A stretch of 64,000 nucleotides of DNA from Macrocybe gigantea (lineage: Eukaryota > Basidiomycota > Agaricomycetes > Agaricales > Callistosporiaceae): NCBI GenBank assembly GCA_011319805.1, contig SJRY01000138.1, forward strand, positions 186,001 to 250,000, written 5' to 3'. The notes below the pieces were generated by a model, which saw nothing but the letters and a program-made list of their open reading frames with translations, searched no databases and was not told the DNA's origin. Each line of letters opens with the position of its first letter. The stretch's first letter is position 1. Shown one piece after another: positions 12,214-23,656 of this stretch. Made by a program: the position numbers and the translations under genes.

Positions 12214-14889
12214 ATGCCCGTCTTTCTTTCTGTCTTTCTCTCATCGTTTGTGATGGCGGTGTCCTCTAAAAGTATCTTCGAAGCTATGCCCATAAAGGAA
12301 CAACTACCATTGGTCGCTCGCATCGGGGAGCCGTATTCCTGGTCTTTCTCTCGCTCTACCTTCGCACCTTATGGAAGCACTTTTAAGTATACCACGACGC
12401 CTTTACCGGATTGGCTCGCGTTTAATTCAGAAAATCTCACCTTCTCTGGAACGCCCGCGCAACGCGACGAAGGCGCAGTCGAAGTCACTGTAACAGCAAA
12501 GGATGCATCATCTTCGGCGTCCTCCACGTTCACGATTTGCACAACGCATCTTTCGCCACCCAAGCTGTCAGTCTCACTTGCCGAACAATTCAAAGAGCTC
12601 AGGCCGTCTGTATCCTCGGTCTTTCCTCTGGCTTCCAACTCGGCAATACCAACCACCAGTCCTGCGTTACGCATCCCTCCCAAGTGGTCTTTTAGTATTG
12701 GATTCCACGGAAACACATTTCGGAGTGAAAGCAATATTTTCTATAATGTTCGGCTTCGTAATGGTTCTGAGCCACCGGACTGGATGCTCTTCGACCCGCG
12801 GACGATTACGATCGACGGTGTGGTTCCGATTGATTATATGTCTCAACAACCTGTCATGCTAGGCTTCGTACTCATTGCCTCTGACCAAGAAGGGTATTCG
12901 GCGGCGTCGGCTCCTTTTGATCTAGTTCTAGCTTCACATGAGTTATCGCTATCGGCGCCCCCATTAGCGGTCACTGTCAACATCTCCGAGGCCTTCAGCA
13001 TTGACTTAGTCTCCACCCTATTATCAGGCCTCATGGTGGACGGAGAGCGGATAAAGAACTTCGACGTGGAAAAGATCAATGTCGACGTCTCACAATTCCA
13101 AAGCTCGCTCCAGTTTAATTCTAATGCTAAGACGCTATCTGGAGACTTTAAAGCTTCTGACATAGGCACCGACGAAATTGTTCTGCCCGCTACTGTTGTC
13201 ACCACCTTCAATCAGTCCGTCCAGACCAGTATCTCACTGATCGTCTTGAAGAACTCGGGAACTGCAGTCAAACCATCACCTCAGCCTCCGATTACGAATG
13301 ACCCTATCTCGCATCCGGTCAGTCTGTCAGCGACTTCTCGTGCAAAACTGACTGCTGGCCTTGGCATCGCCTTTGGTGTACTTGGGGGTTTGTGTATTCT
13401 CGGGGGCTCTTGGCAGCGTTCCGCCGGTGGGCGAGCGTTCAAGACACCGCAGTAGACTCTGAAGCAGGTCAAAATTCTTGGAGTGAAGAGGATAAAAAAT
13501 GGTACGGGATCAAATCGGAGAGTACGGACAGCGTAAAGGCAGAACATGGATATGGGTGGACCGAACGTAGCCCTATGCTTTCAACGTCGGTAAAAAATCT
13601 TATCTCTGTCCCCCTCTGACAAAAAATCTAGGACTCCGGATTACGGCAATCTCGGATTGGGATTACGCAGAATATCGGAACGTAGTGGCAGCGATGCTCC
13701 AGCCAATTCCACAAATCGTCCACTGCCAAGCCCCCGTTTTATGAGCAAGGGCGAATTCGTCAGCAGAATAAAAGAGACAGTCAGAATCGTCAGTGACAGG
13801 GCACGAGGCCGGAAGCATTCGCAGAATCGGCCAATCATTGGCAGACCTATTTTGCGATCGTCTCACCAAGTCCTTAGCTTTCCTGCAAGTAAATCGTCTT
13901 CGTTGGATCAGGCGGCCGACGCCCAAGGCCCTCCCTTGACTTCGTTCCCTAACGAGACCTATTTACCGAGTCATCCAGGCAGCACTATCGTGATCGAATC
14001 GCCATCGGGATCTACGGACAACCGTTCCATTCCAAGGCGACGGCCTGATTTTGCGCCACCAAGAACTCCTGGACAAGCTCATGTCGAGGAATTCAGACTC
14101 TCTCGACAGTTATCCTCCGGATCATCAGGTTCTCTAGCGTCGAATTCTTCGACGAGAACACACGCGGCTGAAGCGGTCGTGAGAACTGCATCCAAGATTC
14201 TGAGCATTCGCAGTGTTGGAAGCGCTGGGAGGGCATCTACAGATGATCCCCGTGTTCCTGCTATTCCGCATATAGCAACGGCCCGACCTCGCTTGGTCCC
14301 CTTTCAGAATGCTACACGTGTTCCTAGTCCTAGGGCATCAACCGCGGAGGATGGGGCCGCATCTGGCGCGTTCGAGTCTGAGGGCGCCTCAAGCAGAAGA
14401 GTTGCGAGCCAGAGGGCTAAGATTGTCAATCGAAGATCGCGTCAGGTTGTCGGGAGCGAAACCGATGACGAGCTGAGGATGGGGATTCACTATGTTCAGA
14501 GTTTAGGCACGGACGAGCGAGACGTTCACGACCCTTCAAAGTTGTGTGCTTCGGTTTCTTCTGATTCTTCGCATCAAGGCCATGAACGAGGTGGCAAAAG
14601 CAAGGTCGCGAGAGAGATGGCTCGGGTCGGGAAGGAGTTCAGGCTTCGGTTCCCGCTTCTCCCCACGACGCCCAAGTCGTTTTGCTCCAGGCAGCTGGAA
14701 GTCAAATTAATGTCCGGTAGACCGTTGCCAAAATTCTTGCGCATCGACACCACAGGGATCAAGAGTAAATTGTCTGTCGAATGCTCCGGGACGCCCTCTT
14801 TCCGGGACTTGGGAGAATATGATGTGGGAATATTCACTGGCGATGGTATATGCATCGCCCGACTGTTCCTGGATGTTGTGAAAGCCTGA
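12214..14889 (+). CDS. AXL2-like cadherin-fold polarity membrane protein (frame broken once as sequenced)
   Basis: The first exon from 12214 encodes a signal peptide (~1-18) and tandem dystroglycan-type cadherin-like domains (PLPDWLAF, FSGTP, PPDWMLFD, IDGVVP motifs). A Pro/Thr stalk and one membrane span near 13340-13410 follow. The long Ser/Arg-rich cytoplasmic tail runs from about 13410 to 14889 and contains a small intron at ~13586-13631. This order matches fungal Axl2, a type I plasma-membrane protein that marks growth sites and works with septins and Rho/Cdc42 regulators. The frame shifts inside a run of five G at 13401-13405. One more G restores a smooth membrane span running straight into the FRRW juxtamembrane sequence. 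A 41-nt intron (13376-13416) would also restore the frame but would delete half of the membrane span. Confidence 0.82.
13401..13405 (+). other. Apparent one-base deletion in a G run of the AXL2-like gene
   Basis: Upstream codons end in GGLCILGG; downstream codons resume as LLAAFRRW in another frame. Six G instead of five joins them with a perfect ~23-residue membrane span. Confidence 0.6.
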
Positions 14890-15187
14890 ACCGCAGTGTT
14901 GATTGACGTTCTTGCATCTAGTAGATATCCCGTTCGTTTACGCCATGTCAGTCTATTGTATACCCTCGATATCAACAATATCACAAGCTATTCTTATTCG
15001 ATAATAAGGGCCGGCGACGCCATCATTCGAAAATGTATATGGTATATGACATTCTGAATACGCGAAGATAATTCATGAGCTATGCGTGTATCAAGCTCCA
15101 GCCCTATGACGCCTCAACATTACGACCATCCTACCACATGACTCCATGGATGGCGTGAAGTATGTAATCGACTCATATCGTATAGAT

Positions 15188-15583
15188 CTATGCTTTCCAT
15201 ATGAGAATCGCGAGGGAGCCAATGTAGAAATAAATGAAGTGCTTTGTCTCTGGATAATTGCTCAGGTCAATCGATAGATGGGTCAGATAGGAGGATAACT
15301 GACCGTGTGTCACGTAGCTGCCAAAATTCTTGCCGACGACAACGTGCCATGTAGCGCCGTGCCTTCGGTCAAACTCTTTTTTAATGTGTGCAGCAATGTC
15401 CTTCTCGATATTGAATTTCTCGAGGGCAGCGGAGGCGATGTCCACGCTTTCCTGCTGCATATCCTCGCTCATGTCAACGCTCTTGATGATGGCCTTGGGA
15501 ACAGAGCTTCCGTTTCCGCTGTCCCTTGGACCAGAGGTGGTATCAGTGGACACTGTGTTCGGGGCTTCGACTTTTTCGGCCAT
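15188..15583 (-). CDS. DYN2: Dynein light chain LC8
   Basis: Two exons, 15304-15583 and 15188-15249, separated by a 54-nt in-frame intron, giving 113 aa. The LC8 signature is complete: DMSEDMQ, the [20 protein letters not shown] helix, [17 protein letters not shown], and [17 protein letters not shown]8 is a homodimeric hub that binds short linear motifs in dynein intermediate chain, nucleoporins and many other partners. Typical LC8 is 85-92 aa. Here ~25 extra residues rich in Ser, Thr and Gly precede the core. The start is the only upstream in-frame ATG close to the domain. Confidence 0.95.
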   Translation of the reverse strand: MAEKVEAPNTVSTDTTSGPRDSGNGSSVPKAIIKSVDMSEDMQQESVDIASAALEKFNIEKDIAAHIKKEFDRRHGATWHVVVGKNFGSYVTHGQLSSYLTHLSIDLSNYPETKHFIYFYIGSLAILIWKA

Positions 15584-16461
15584 GGTGGTGATTGATGTAG
15601 GATCTACAAGAAAGAATGAGCGGACGACTGCTGCTATATAGTACAGGACGTGCTTGCCTTGAGGTGAGGCCAGTATATGGAACGGGAGAGAGATGAGTCT
15701 GCAGGAGCACGTGCCTTGAAGCGACGGTCGTGTTGACCACGAGCTCCTTCACAAGTTCACAGAGTTTGCACATGGTCTCTTCATCAATTTTACGTGTTCC
15801 CTGCGACTCCTCTGCTATTCGTACCCTTTCTCAACTGCATTGCTCGGTTTAGGCCCCTCTGCCTCCCTCGGACGGTTTCTCCGGGCGATGTCAACAACCA
15901 CATTGCCCCAGATTTACTCCCAGAGAAGCCTTCGCGTGCACACTTGCCCAGCTTCTGTGTTCCAGCACAGGTGGCTACCTAGAATCTCGCATGTCACGTC
16001 CATGCGTAAATCTTGCGCGATCAATATTTCCATTCTGTTTCCCCTCCATATGGTCTCAGACGGTCGGAATCATCACCTTCTCATGCATTGTCTTGATAAT
16101 TTCCGGCGCCAGCGGTCCTTCACACTCAGACTATAGAAATCGGCGTTGACGAACCGAGATTACGTCCAGATGCAGTGCAATGAGGCATATGATGCTCCAT
16201 TAATAACGCTCTCGTCGTCACAAGGGTGGAGAGCGCTCTCTTATCGTCCTAATCGAGGGTTGTGAACACATGCAGGCTGGGGTCGGTGTCAGGAAGTTTT
16301 GTTTCTCCGTCCACTTCTGTCTCCATCTCAATTGCCAAAGATTCGCCGTTGTCCAGACGCATAAGGTGTTGTGTTAGACATGTGCGAAGATCCCTCAGTG
16401 ATCGAACAATAATCATATTTAATCTATTACACGCATTTGCTTGTTGGAATCCTGCTAAAGG
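15584..16461. other. Gene-poor stretch between LC8 and the GIN4-like kinase
   Basis: 878 bp. Only short, non-conserved ORFs on both strands. It probably holds the LC8 promoter and the 3' flank of the kinase gene. I see no repeat or RNA gene. Confidence 0.4.
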
Positions 16462-18725
16462 CTACGTTGAAATGACAGTCTCACCGCATCTGAGCTGTTT
16501 GACAATTTCCGAACCGCCATCAGCCGTCCATTGACTCTGGAATCTCTTGAAGATTGCCTTGAACGTGTCGCACGACCCACCCTCGTGCACGAGGATGATC
16601 GAAATAATCGGATCGATATTCGGAAGGTCAACTCTGACGGCTTGCCGCATTTCAATCCTGAACTTGACGGTCTTTGTGATGCCCAGCAAGTTTCCTTGAT
16701 CTCGCACATCCTGTAAACGGCACCTGATAATAATACCGCAGTCATCTATGTCTTCCGATATAACCTGGATATTTATTTCTGATAACAGTCGCCTGCATTG
16801 AGCTCGTGTGTTTTTCAGGCCGTTAAATGACACCAGGGCGAACGTCGTGGCTTTCAACTTAAACACATGTCCCAGCCACGAACGCTTCGGCGGTGAGGAA
16901 AAAGCCGATGGAGTGGGGGAATGTTCACCATGAGGTGCGTTCGGTGAGTCGGATCTCGGACGACCATTTCTGACAGAAGTCAGGATATTATCGCTCGAGT
17001 TGTCGCTGCGTTCTTTTCTTGTTTTGACGGACTTCGTTTTGGTCTTCGCCCTTATTAGCCTCGGCACCTTGATTACGTTGTTCGCCTTGTTTTTTGGGGA
17101 GGCATCGTTAACCTCCAGGTTCTCTTTATCGCTGGAGGTTCGTGTCGGTACGGATCTCTCAGTTGGAGGCTTTCTTCGTACGCTCAAAGGCCTAGTGCCC
17201 GTTGCAAGGCGATCCTTCATGTTAGGAATCGTTTTGGGTACAGAGGATAAGTCATTGGGGAAGATCTCTAGCTGATGAACGACCTGGTCGAAGAAGGCCT
17301 GGACTTCTTCAGTGACAGGGGATCGTATATCCGCCGATGCTGACGGAACAACAGCGCCACTCGAAGGCATCTCTGGCAAATGAGAGCAAGACAATTTGAT
17401 CGTGCTATCGGGCGGAGAGAAACGGTGGCCTAAAAAATCCTTGGGGCTCAGGGAACGATCCGTTGGGTTGGGCGCCACACTGTCTGCGTTAATCGTATAT
17501 TTTTCTTTTTCTTTCATTGTTTTAGTCCGCCGGCGTCGCAATCTCATTCGCTCTATTTCTTTCTCTTCATCCAGATAGTCCTGATGATACTTGGATCGGT
17601 AGATTTGAAGCAGATGATAGATGCCCTTTTGCCAGTTCGGCGTCTCGTTCGTCAGACTTTCGAGAATTTCCTCGTCAGGTGTGCCATGCCAGAGTGTCCG
17701 AAGATTGGCGAAGATATCAGGGTCTATTGACGACATGTCTTGAATGGGGCGGGCGATGTCATTCAGAGTGGGAAAAGGCTGTACGATGCATTTGGGTGCT
17801 TGAAGCCTATAGAACGGATGGGCGATAATCTCTGGCATAGTAATGCGTGCATCTACGTTCCTGTTGAGCATCTGCCGGATGAGATTCTGAGCAACAGGAT
17901 CGATCTCTGCTGGCATGGTGTATTTTCCTTCCATGACCTTTTCGAGAAGAACCGCGCAGTCCTCGTCATCGAATGGAAGTTTTCCTGAAAGAAGCGCATA
18001 TAAGATGATTCCACAAGACCAAATGTCCGCCGCAGAACCGTTGTAGGCCTTGCCACTAATGATTTCTGGTGCAGCGTAATGGGGACTTCCGCAGGACGTA
18101 CGTAACATCCCGTCTTTATGAGAGACTTGCCATGCAGCCATTCCGAAGTCGGCGATCTTGATATTCAATTCTTGGTCCAAGAGGATGTTCTCGGGTTTGA
18201 GATCACGGTGGGCAACGTTGAACCGATGGCAGTAGTCAATAGCACCTATTATTTGCTGAAAATAGTTTAGAGCCTCAGGGAGAGGCAGCTTTCCCTTCTT
18301 GCACAGGTAGTCGAAAAGTTCGCCGCCCTGGACATACTCCAGAATGAGGTAGAGATTAGTGGATGTTTCCCAGACGTCATAGAGTCGCATGATGCTTGGA
18401 TGATCGATGAGCTTCATGACGACAATTTCCCGCTCGACAGCCAGTCTGTTGTGCTCCGTTTCGTCTGCGAGGTGTTTGAGAGAAACTCGAGTCATGAGGT
18501 GGCTTTTGGAAACGATCTTGACGGCGGCATATTGTCCCGTCTTCATGTGTCTCGCAATTCTAACGCGACCTATCATAGCATGTTATCGCAATGTGAACTC
18601 CGTGACCAAATGAAGATCATACCAGACGTCCCCGTCCCAATGGTCCTTCCGATCTTCCATAAACCGACCATTCTGGGATCTGACGTCTTCTTTGAGGATG
18701 CTAGCGGAAAGCCTGCTTCGGTCAT
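16462..18725 (-). CDS. GIN4/KCC4/HSL1-like serine/threonine kinase
   Basis: Two exons, 18623-18725 and 16462-18569, giving 736 aa. The kinase domain spans ~18-285: glycine loop GTGTSG followed by RV, ATP-binding lysine at ~52 (AAVKIV), catalytic HRDLKPEN with Asp ~157, DFG Asp ~175, activation loop with Thr ~192 before SCGSPHYAAPE. A ~280-residue Ser/Lys-rich region follows. The C-terminus (~620-730) folds like the KA1 membrane-binding domain of Gin4-type kinases. These kinases sit at the septin collar and link septin assembly to the G2/M switch through Swe1/Wee1. The start is the ATG just before the glycine loop exon. The intron splits the glycine loop, and joining restores GxGxxGxV exactly. 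Confidence 0.93.
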
Positions 18726-18909
18726 AGTGGGTTGAATACAGAGTATGCCAAATCGTGGCTGACCGACCTCATCATTGCGCTTCAAGGCTAAGTTTTGGCT
18801 TGGCGGCGGAGGGCTGACGGCTCGGATTGCTGACCTTCGAGGGCAAACAGGAGCAAACAACGCGTCCGAAATACCGTATGCATGAGTCACGGGACCTTTC
18901 CGTAACATT
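18726..18909. promoter_or_regulatory. Short divergent promoter, GIN4-like kinase / LIG4
   Basis: Only 184 bp separate the start codons of two divergently transcribed genes, a cell-cycle kinase and DNA ligase IV. Both 5' leaders and core promoters must fit here or overlap coding sequence. No TATA box is obvious. Confidence 0.55.
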
Positions 18910-21900
18910 ATGCAACCAACACCAACGACTTCACCACCACAGTCCCCCCGCCCACGCGATGACGACTCTGGGACGACATATTCTCGCCCACCACATAACA
19001 CTGGAAGCGCTCCTTTTGCAGTTCTTGTTGGGCTTTTCGATAAATTGCAGTCGGAGAGAAAGCAGGATAGGAGGCGGAAGTACCTTGATGCCTGGTTCAA
19101 TGTATCTAACATCAGCTTCTGCTGCCATATGCGCACTAATGTTGCAAATCGCTGTTAGCACTGGAGAAGGGAGAAAGGATATGACTTATTCCCTGTCCTG
19201 CGTCTAATCTTACCTCAAGTATGTGACGATCTGAGGTATTTATGCCTAACACTCACAGTTCAGTAGAAAGACCGGGAACGTGCTCTCTACGGATTGAAAG
19301 AGAAGAACCTCGCGAAAACGTACATTAAGATGATACCTTTGGGCATGAAAGACCCAGACGCTATCAGGCTTCTCAATTGGAAGAGACCAAGCGAGAGAGA
19401 AGTAAGCCATGTGGCGCCATTTTTGTGTGGTTTAACCCTTCGCCTTTAGAAAGCTTCGGGAGAATTTTCCACTGTCTTGTACGAAGTTGTTAGCAAGCGT
19501 TCATCAGTCATTGAAGGGTCACTGTCTGTGGATGATTTGAACGATCTGCTAGACGAGCTGTCCTATAACATGGGAAAACAGTATGTCTAACTGGCATCTG
19601 TTCTCTTGCATTCATGCGTACAACGTGTTGCAGAGATGTACAATCGAAGATACTTCAACGTATTTACAACCGAGCCACTCCTGAGGAACAACGGTGGATT
19701 GTCAGAATCATCTTGAAGGGTTCGCGCTACTCAAACGCTGTCACTGCAGTTTCTGACAATTAATCCAGATATGAATATTTCCGTTAAGGAGACAACCGTG
19801 CTATCCGTTTTTCATCCCGACGCACAGGATCTCTACAATACTTGCTCCGACCTGAAGAAGGTTGCTTGGGAGCTCTGGGATCCGACATATCGTCTAGACG
19901 CAGATGTACTGATATTTCTTTCATGCATACTGCTCACAATCTTAATCTCCGCTGAATGACAGGATAAAGCTGTACAACTTTTCCACGTTTTCGCTCCTAT
20001 GCTCTGCAAGCGTCCGACCAAAAGAATTGAGGATTCGGTCAAAGAAATGGGTGGTGCGGAATTCGTCATCGAAGAAAAACTGGATGGAGAACGAATGCAA
20101 TTGCATAAGCGTGGCAACGAATATTTTTATTGTTCACGGTGAGATTGATTTATTCATTGCTTCAGCTTTGTTGCAGTCTGACTGCTGCTCAAGGAAGGGA
20201 AAAGATTACACATATCTGTATGGGAAGCACATCGGCATCGGTAGTCTGACGCCTTTCATTGACAAGGCTTTTGACCCTCGAGTCGATGAGTATGTCATCA
20301 TGTCTTACCTGCATGTCACAAACCGATGCCTTCTCACTATCAGCATAATACTTGACGGCGAAATGCTGGTCTGGGATCCTGTCTCAGAACGTAACCTTCC
20401 CTTCGGGACGTTGAAAACGGCTGCCCTGGACAAATCTAAGAAGGAATTGCACCCTCGGCCTTGCTGTTCGTATTCGTCAAATTTTTCAAGATCCCATAGC
20501 TGACTTGAGATCTAGTCAAGATTTTTGATTTACTGTACCTCAATGGCCAGTCGCTTTTACATCGCTCCTTGACTTTCCGGAAGAAAAACTTGCGTAGTTG
20601 TATTACCGAGATTTCGGGACGACTCGAATTCACGGTCGAATACAAAGGAAAGACTGCCAAGGACGTACGAGAGAGGATGGACGAAATTATGGCTTCACGA
20701 GGTGAAGGTCTTATACTCAAGCACCCATTGTCGAAATATGTTTTGAACGGCAGAAACATGGACTGGATCAAGGTAAGCGGCTTTGGTCCTCTAGACATGT
20801 CAATATCCTAGTGCTTTTTGTTGTAGGTCAAGCCAGAATACATGGTACGCTGCGTGGCTTATTTTGTGTATACTCTTCTTTAACAAAAGACCAGGATAAC
20901 ATGGGAGAAACCGTCGATGTTCTCGTAGTTGGTGAGCTGCATTTCCGACAATCCGTATTTCACTTACGTGCATACAGCTGGTAATTACGGAAGCGGAAAA
21001 CGCGGAGGAGGCGTGTCTTCGCTAATATGTGCAGTGCTTGATGACAGACGGACGTTGGATGACGATGATGAACCCAAGTTAGTCAAGTTCAACACCCCTC
21101 TGGTATTATTCACTCATCGTTTTTTCAGGTACACCACATTTGTTCGCATTGGTTCCGGTCTGTCGTTCGCCGATTACGTTTGGGTTAGAGACAAGCCATG
21201 GAAGAAATGGGATGCGGACAACCCGCCAGACTTTTTGTTGACTGCCAAGAAGTCTCATGATGATAAAGGAGATGTTTATCTTGAACCTCAGGAGTACGCT
21301 GAAGTTCCTTATTCTCCGCCGCTTGCTACATTATTGTTTCGTAGTTCGTTCATTCTCAAAGTGAAAGCCGCAGAGATTACGCCAACGGGTAAGTTTCCTC
21401 CTCTGAGGCGATCTCATTATGATTACAGCTTTATCTCCAGACCAATATGGCTTGAGCTTCACAATGCGGTTCCCTCGAGCGATGGCTATTCGAGACGACC
21501 TCAATATTGCTGACTGCATGACTGCAACTGGTACGAAAATATATCCACAATGTTCTGTCGTACTCGTGCGAATTCGTCGCAGACGTTTTGGACAGTATAC
21601 GAACTGAGAAAAAGAGAAAGATGGAAAGCGACGACAGGTAACGCATGAAGAAAAAAAAATCTTCGTAGCTCATGCCCTGTAATCAGTGTCTCGAAGAAGA
21701 GAAAAACGACCGCAAAGAAGGTGGGGCATTCATGCCCTCGAAAACATCTCATATTTATTATCATCATAGCCGGCGATGCTTCCAGAATACAAGGGTCTGA
21801 GCAAACGAAAGATAGAAGTCGAAAGCAACATCTTTGACGGCATGAAATTTGGTGTGTAATATCTACTTTAAGACATGCCTTTCGTCTGACGTCAGTCACA

Positions 21901-23344
21901 GTCGTCATGTCGGATCCGAAATCTAGGACCGGGGCCGATGATAAGGAGAGCGTTGTTAAACTGTTCGGCTCTTCCGCAGTCTCTGAATTCATACTTGGAT
22001 ATCTCATGATGCGCGCCTTTTGCAGTATCTATGCCAATGGAGGTACTTGTGCGCAGGTAGCGGCGAATCAACCCGACCTTCTCATAGTTTACGGGGGGAA
22101 GACAATTCGTATGTAGCAATTTTTAGATTCTGTTACGCTCGTCTGACCTGGATGATTAGCTTATGACCTCAAGCTATTGATCGATAAAGATGTATATGAT
22201 GTTATTAAACCAAACTGGATCACGAACTCCGTTGCTCGAGGGATCCGTGTTCCATTCCGTAGCAAGTATGTATCAATGGCCTTCGTGAAGGACACACTAA
22301 TTTCCTGAGTCTCAGGTATTTCTTCCATGCGACAAGCGCCCGGGTCGCGACACATGAGTACCAGGAAAGCGGTAGTGAAGAGGAAACTCCACCGACCGAG
22401 AATGTACCCGCGGCAGAATCAGAGAGGAGGTCGACGACTCCTGAGACTATGAAAGGCGAAACGGAGCCCGACGTTGATATTGATCCCGCCTTTGCAGATT
22501 GGTTCAGGGTCGAACAGAGCGCCGCCAAAGACAAAAAAGATGAAGCTGAATCTGTGACGGATGCTGATTCTGAAAATGCAGACGTGGCGCCAGACGCCGA
22601 AGTTGAGGTTGATGATGACTGGTTCAACCTGAGGATGCCCGCTGAGGTTTCTGATCAGCCACAGACCGACGCGCGTTCAAGCACGCTGGTAAATTCCGCC
22701 ATGAATGACGTTTACCTTCATCACATGTCTTATGTTACCTCTCAGTCAGACCACGGGAGCGCCGACGTGAAAATGGGAGAGGACGATGCTATGGAGTATG
22801 ATGTTGACCAGATCTTTATGCATTTGTAAGTCGCAAAGAAGCCGGCAGGGCTTCGCACAGCTGTACTGTCTCGTCAGATGCCTCTACCTCGACACACCAC
22901 ATAATGCCCGCCAGAATGGCATGACTGTCAAGACCAAGTACGAGTCTGATATAGAAGATAGGCAAGAACTCTTTGACTTTGTCACTGCAATTGCTTAGAC
23001 GTATTCGTAGGTTTGGAGAGATCAAGAAACAGCTGGAGGAAAACGGTGGACGCATAGGGAACCTAGACGATCCCAAGCTCACTCACGTAGTCATAGACAA
23101 ACGAGATGATAGCCGTCGCCTTGAGCTGATGAGAAGGACGTCGAAGTGAGTGAAATCCTGCTTTATTAAGATCGGTTGTTGACCAATGTCGCGGATTAGG
23201 CCCAAACGGAGACATCTTGTCGTGTCCGAGTTCGTCCAGGCTTGTTTGGAGGAGGGCACGTTATTGGATGAAGAAGGTATGTTTTTTTTTTCCTTTTTTC
23301 GACAGTGATGGCAGAAATGAAATCGATCAGCATTCGCACCTTGA
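18910..23344 (+). CDS. LIG4: DNA ligase IV
   Basis: Twenty-seven exons, all phases agreeing, 1036 aa; first exon 18910-19101, last 23331-23344. The enzyme seals double-strand breaks in non-homologous end joining. Seen in order: N-terminal DNA-binding helices ([21 protein letters not shown]), adenylation core with nucleophile motif EKLDGER (Lys ~286), [23 protein letters not shown] (motif IV), DWIKVKPEY (motif V) and an OB-fold with GSGKRGG. Two BRCT domains follow, ~660-780 and ~940-1030. The XRCC4-binding linker between them is long, acidic and about 170 residues. Exon 24 ends at a GC donor (22962). One intron (21638-21668) is only 31 nt. Exon 11 is 18 nt and the last coding exon 14 nt. The small C-terminal exon encodes just AFAP and the stop. 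Confidence 0.97.
22962..23010 (+). other. GC-AG intron in LIG4
   Basis: The exon ends GATAG and the intron begins GCAAGA, ends TTCGTAG. Joining gives [12 protein letters not shown], in phase and matching the BRCT lead-in. No GT nearby restores the frame. Confidence 0.8.
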
Positions 23345-23656
23345 TGATGGTCTATGGAGTGTATTATAGGCTTGATTTATGTACGGATGTGTGTAACAAT
23401 GGAAAAGCAGTTATGAATGATGGTGTTGGTCATGTTACTCAGGGGTGTTGGCCAAATTGAGACGTCGTGGCCTTGGCTTTTTTCTCCCGTCCGCTTGCTT
23501 GCTACTCAACTTCATCACCTCGTTCCGCGCCTTCCTCCCTCTCTAATAGGTATTATCGAGCGACACCTCTCTGTTTCACCTCCCAACTATCTTGCTCTAT
23601 CTTCATCGTAACCCTCGAGTTTTCCCGACCGCTGCCCAAGTGCGGCTTGCTCAAGC
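23345..23656. other. Intergenic between LIG4 and forkhead genes
   Basis: 312 bp. The last part is pyrimidine-rich, as is common just before fungal start codons. Nothing else seen. Confidence 0.4.
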
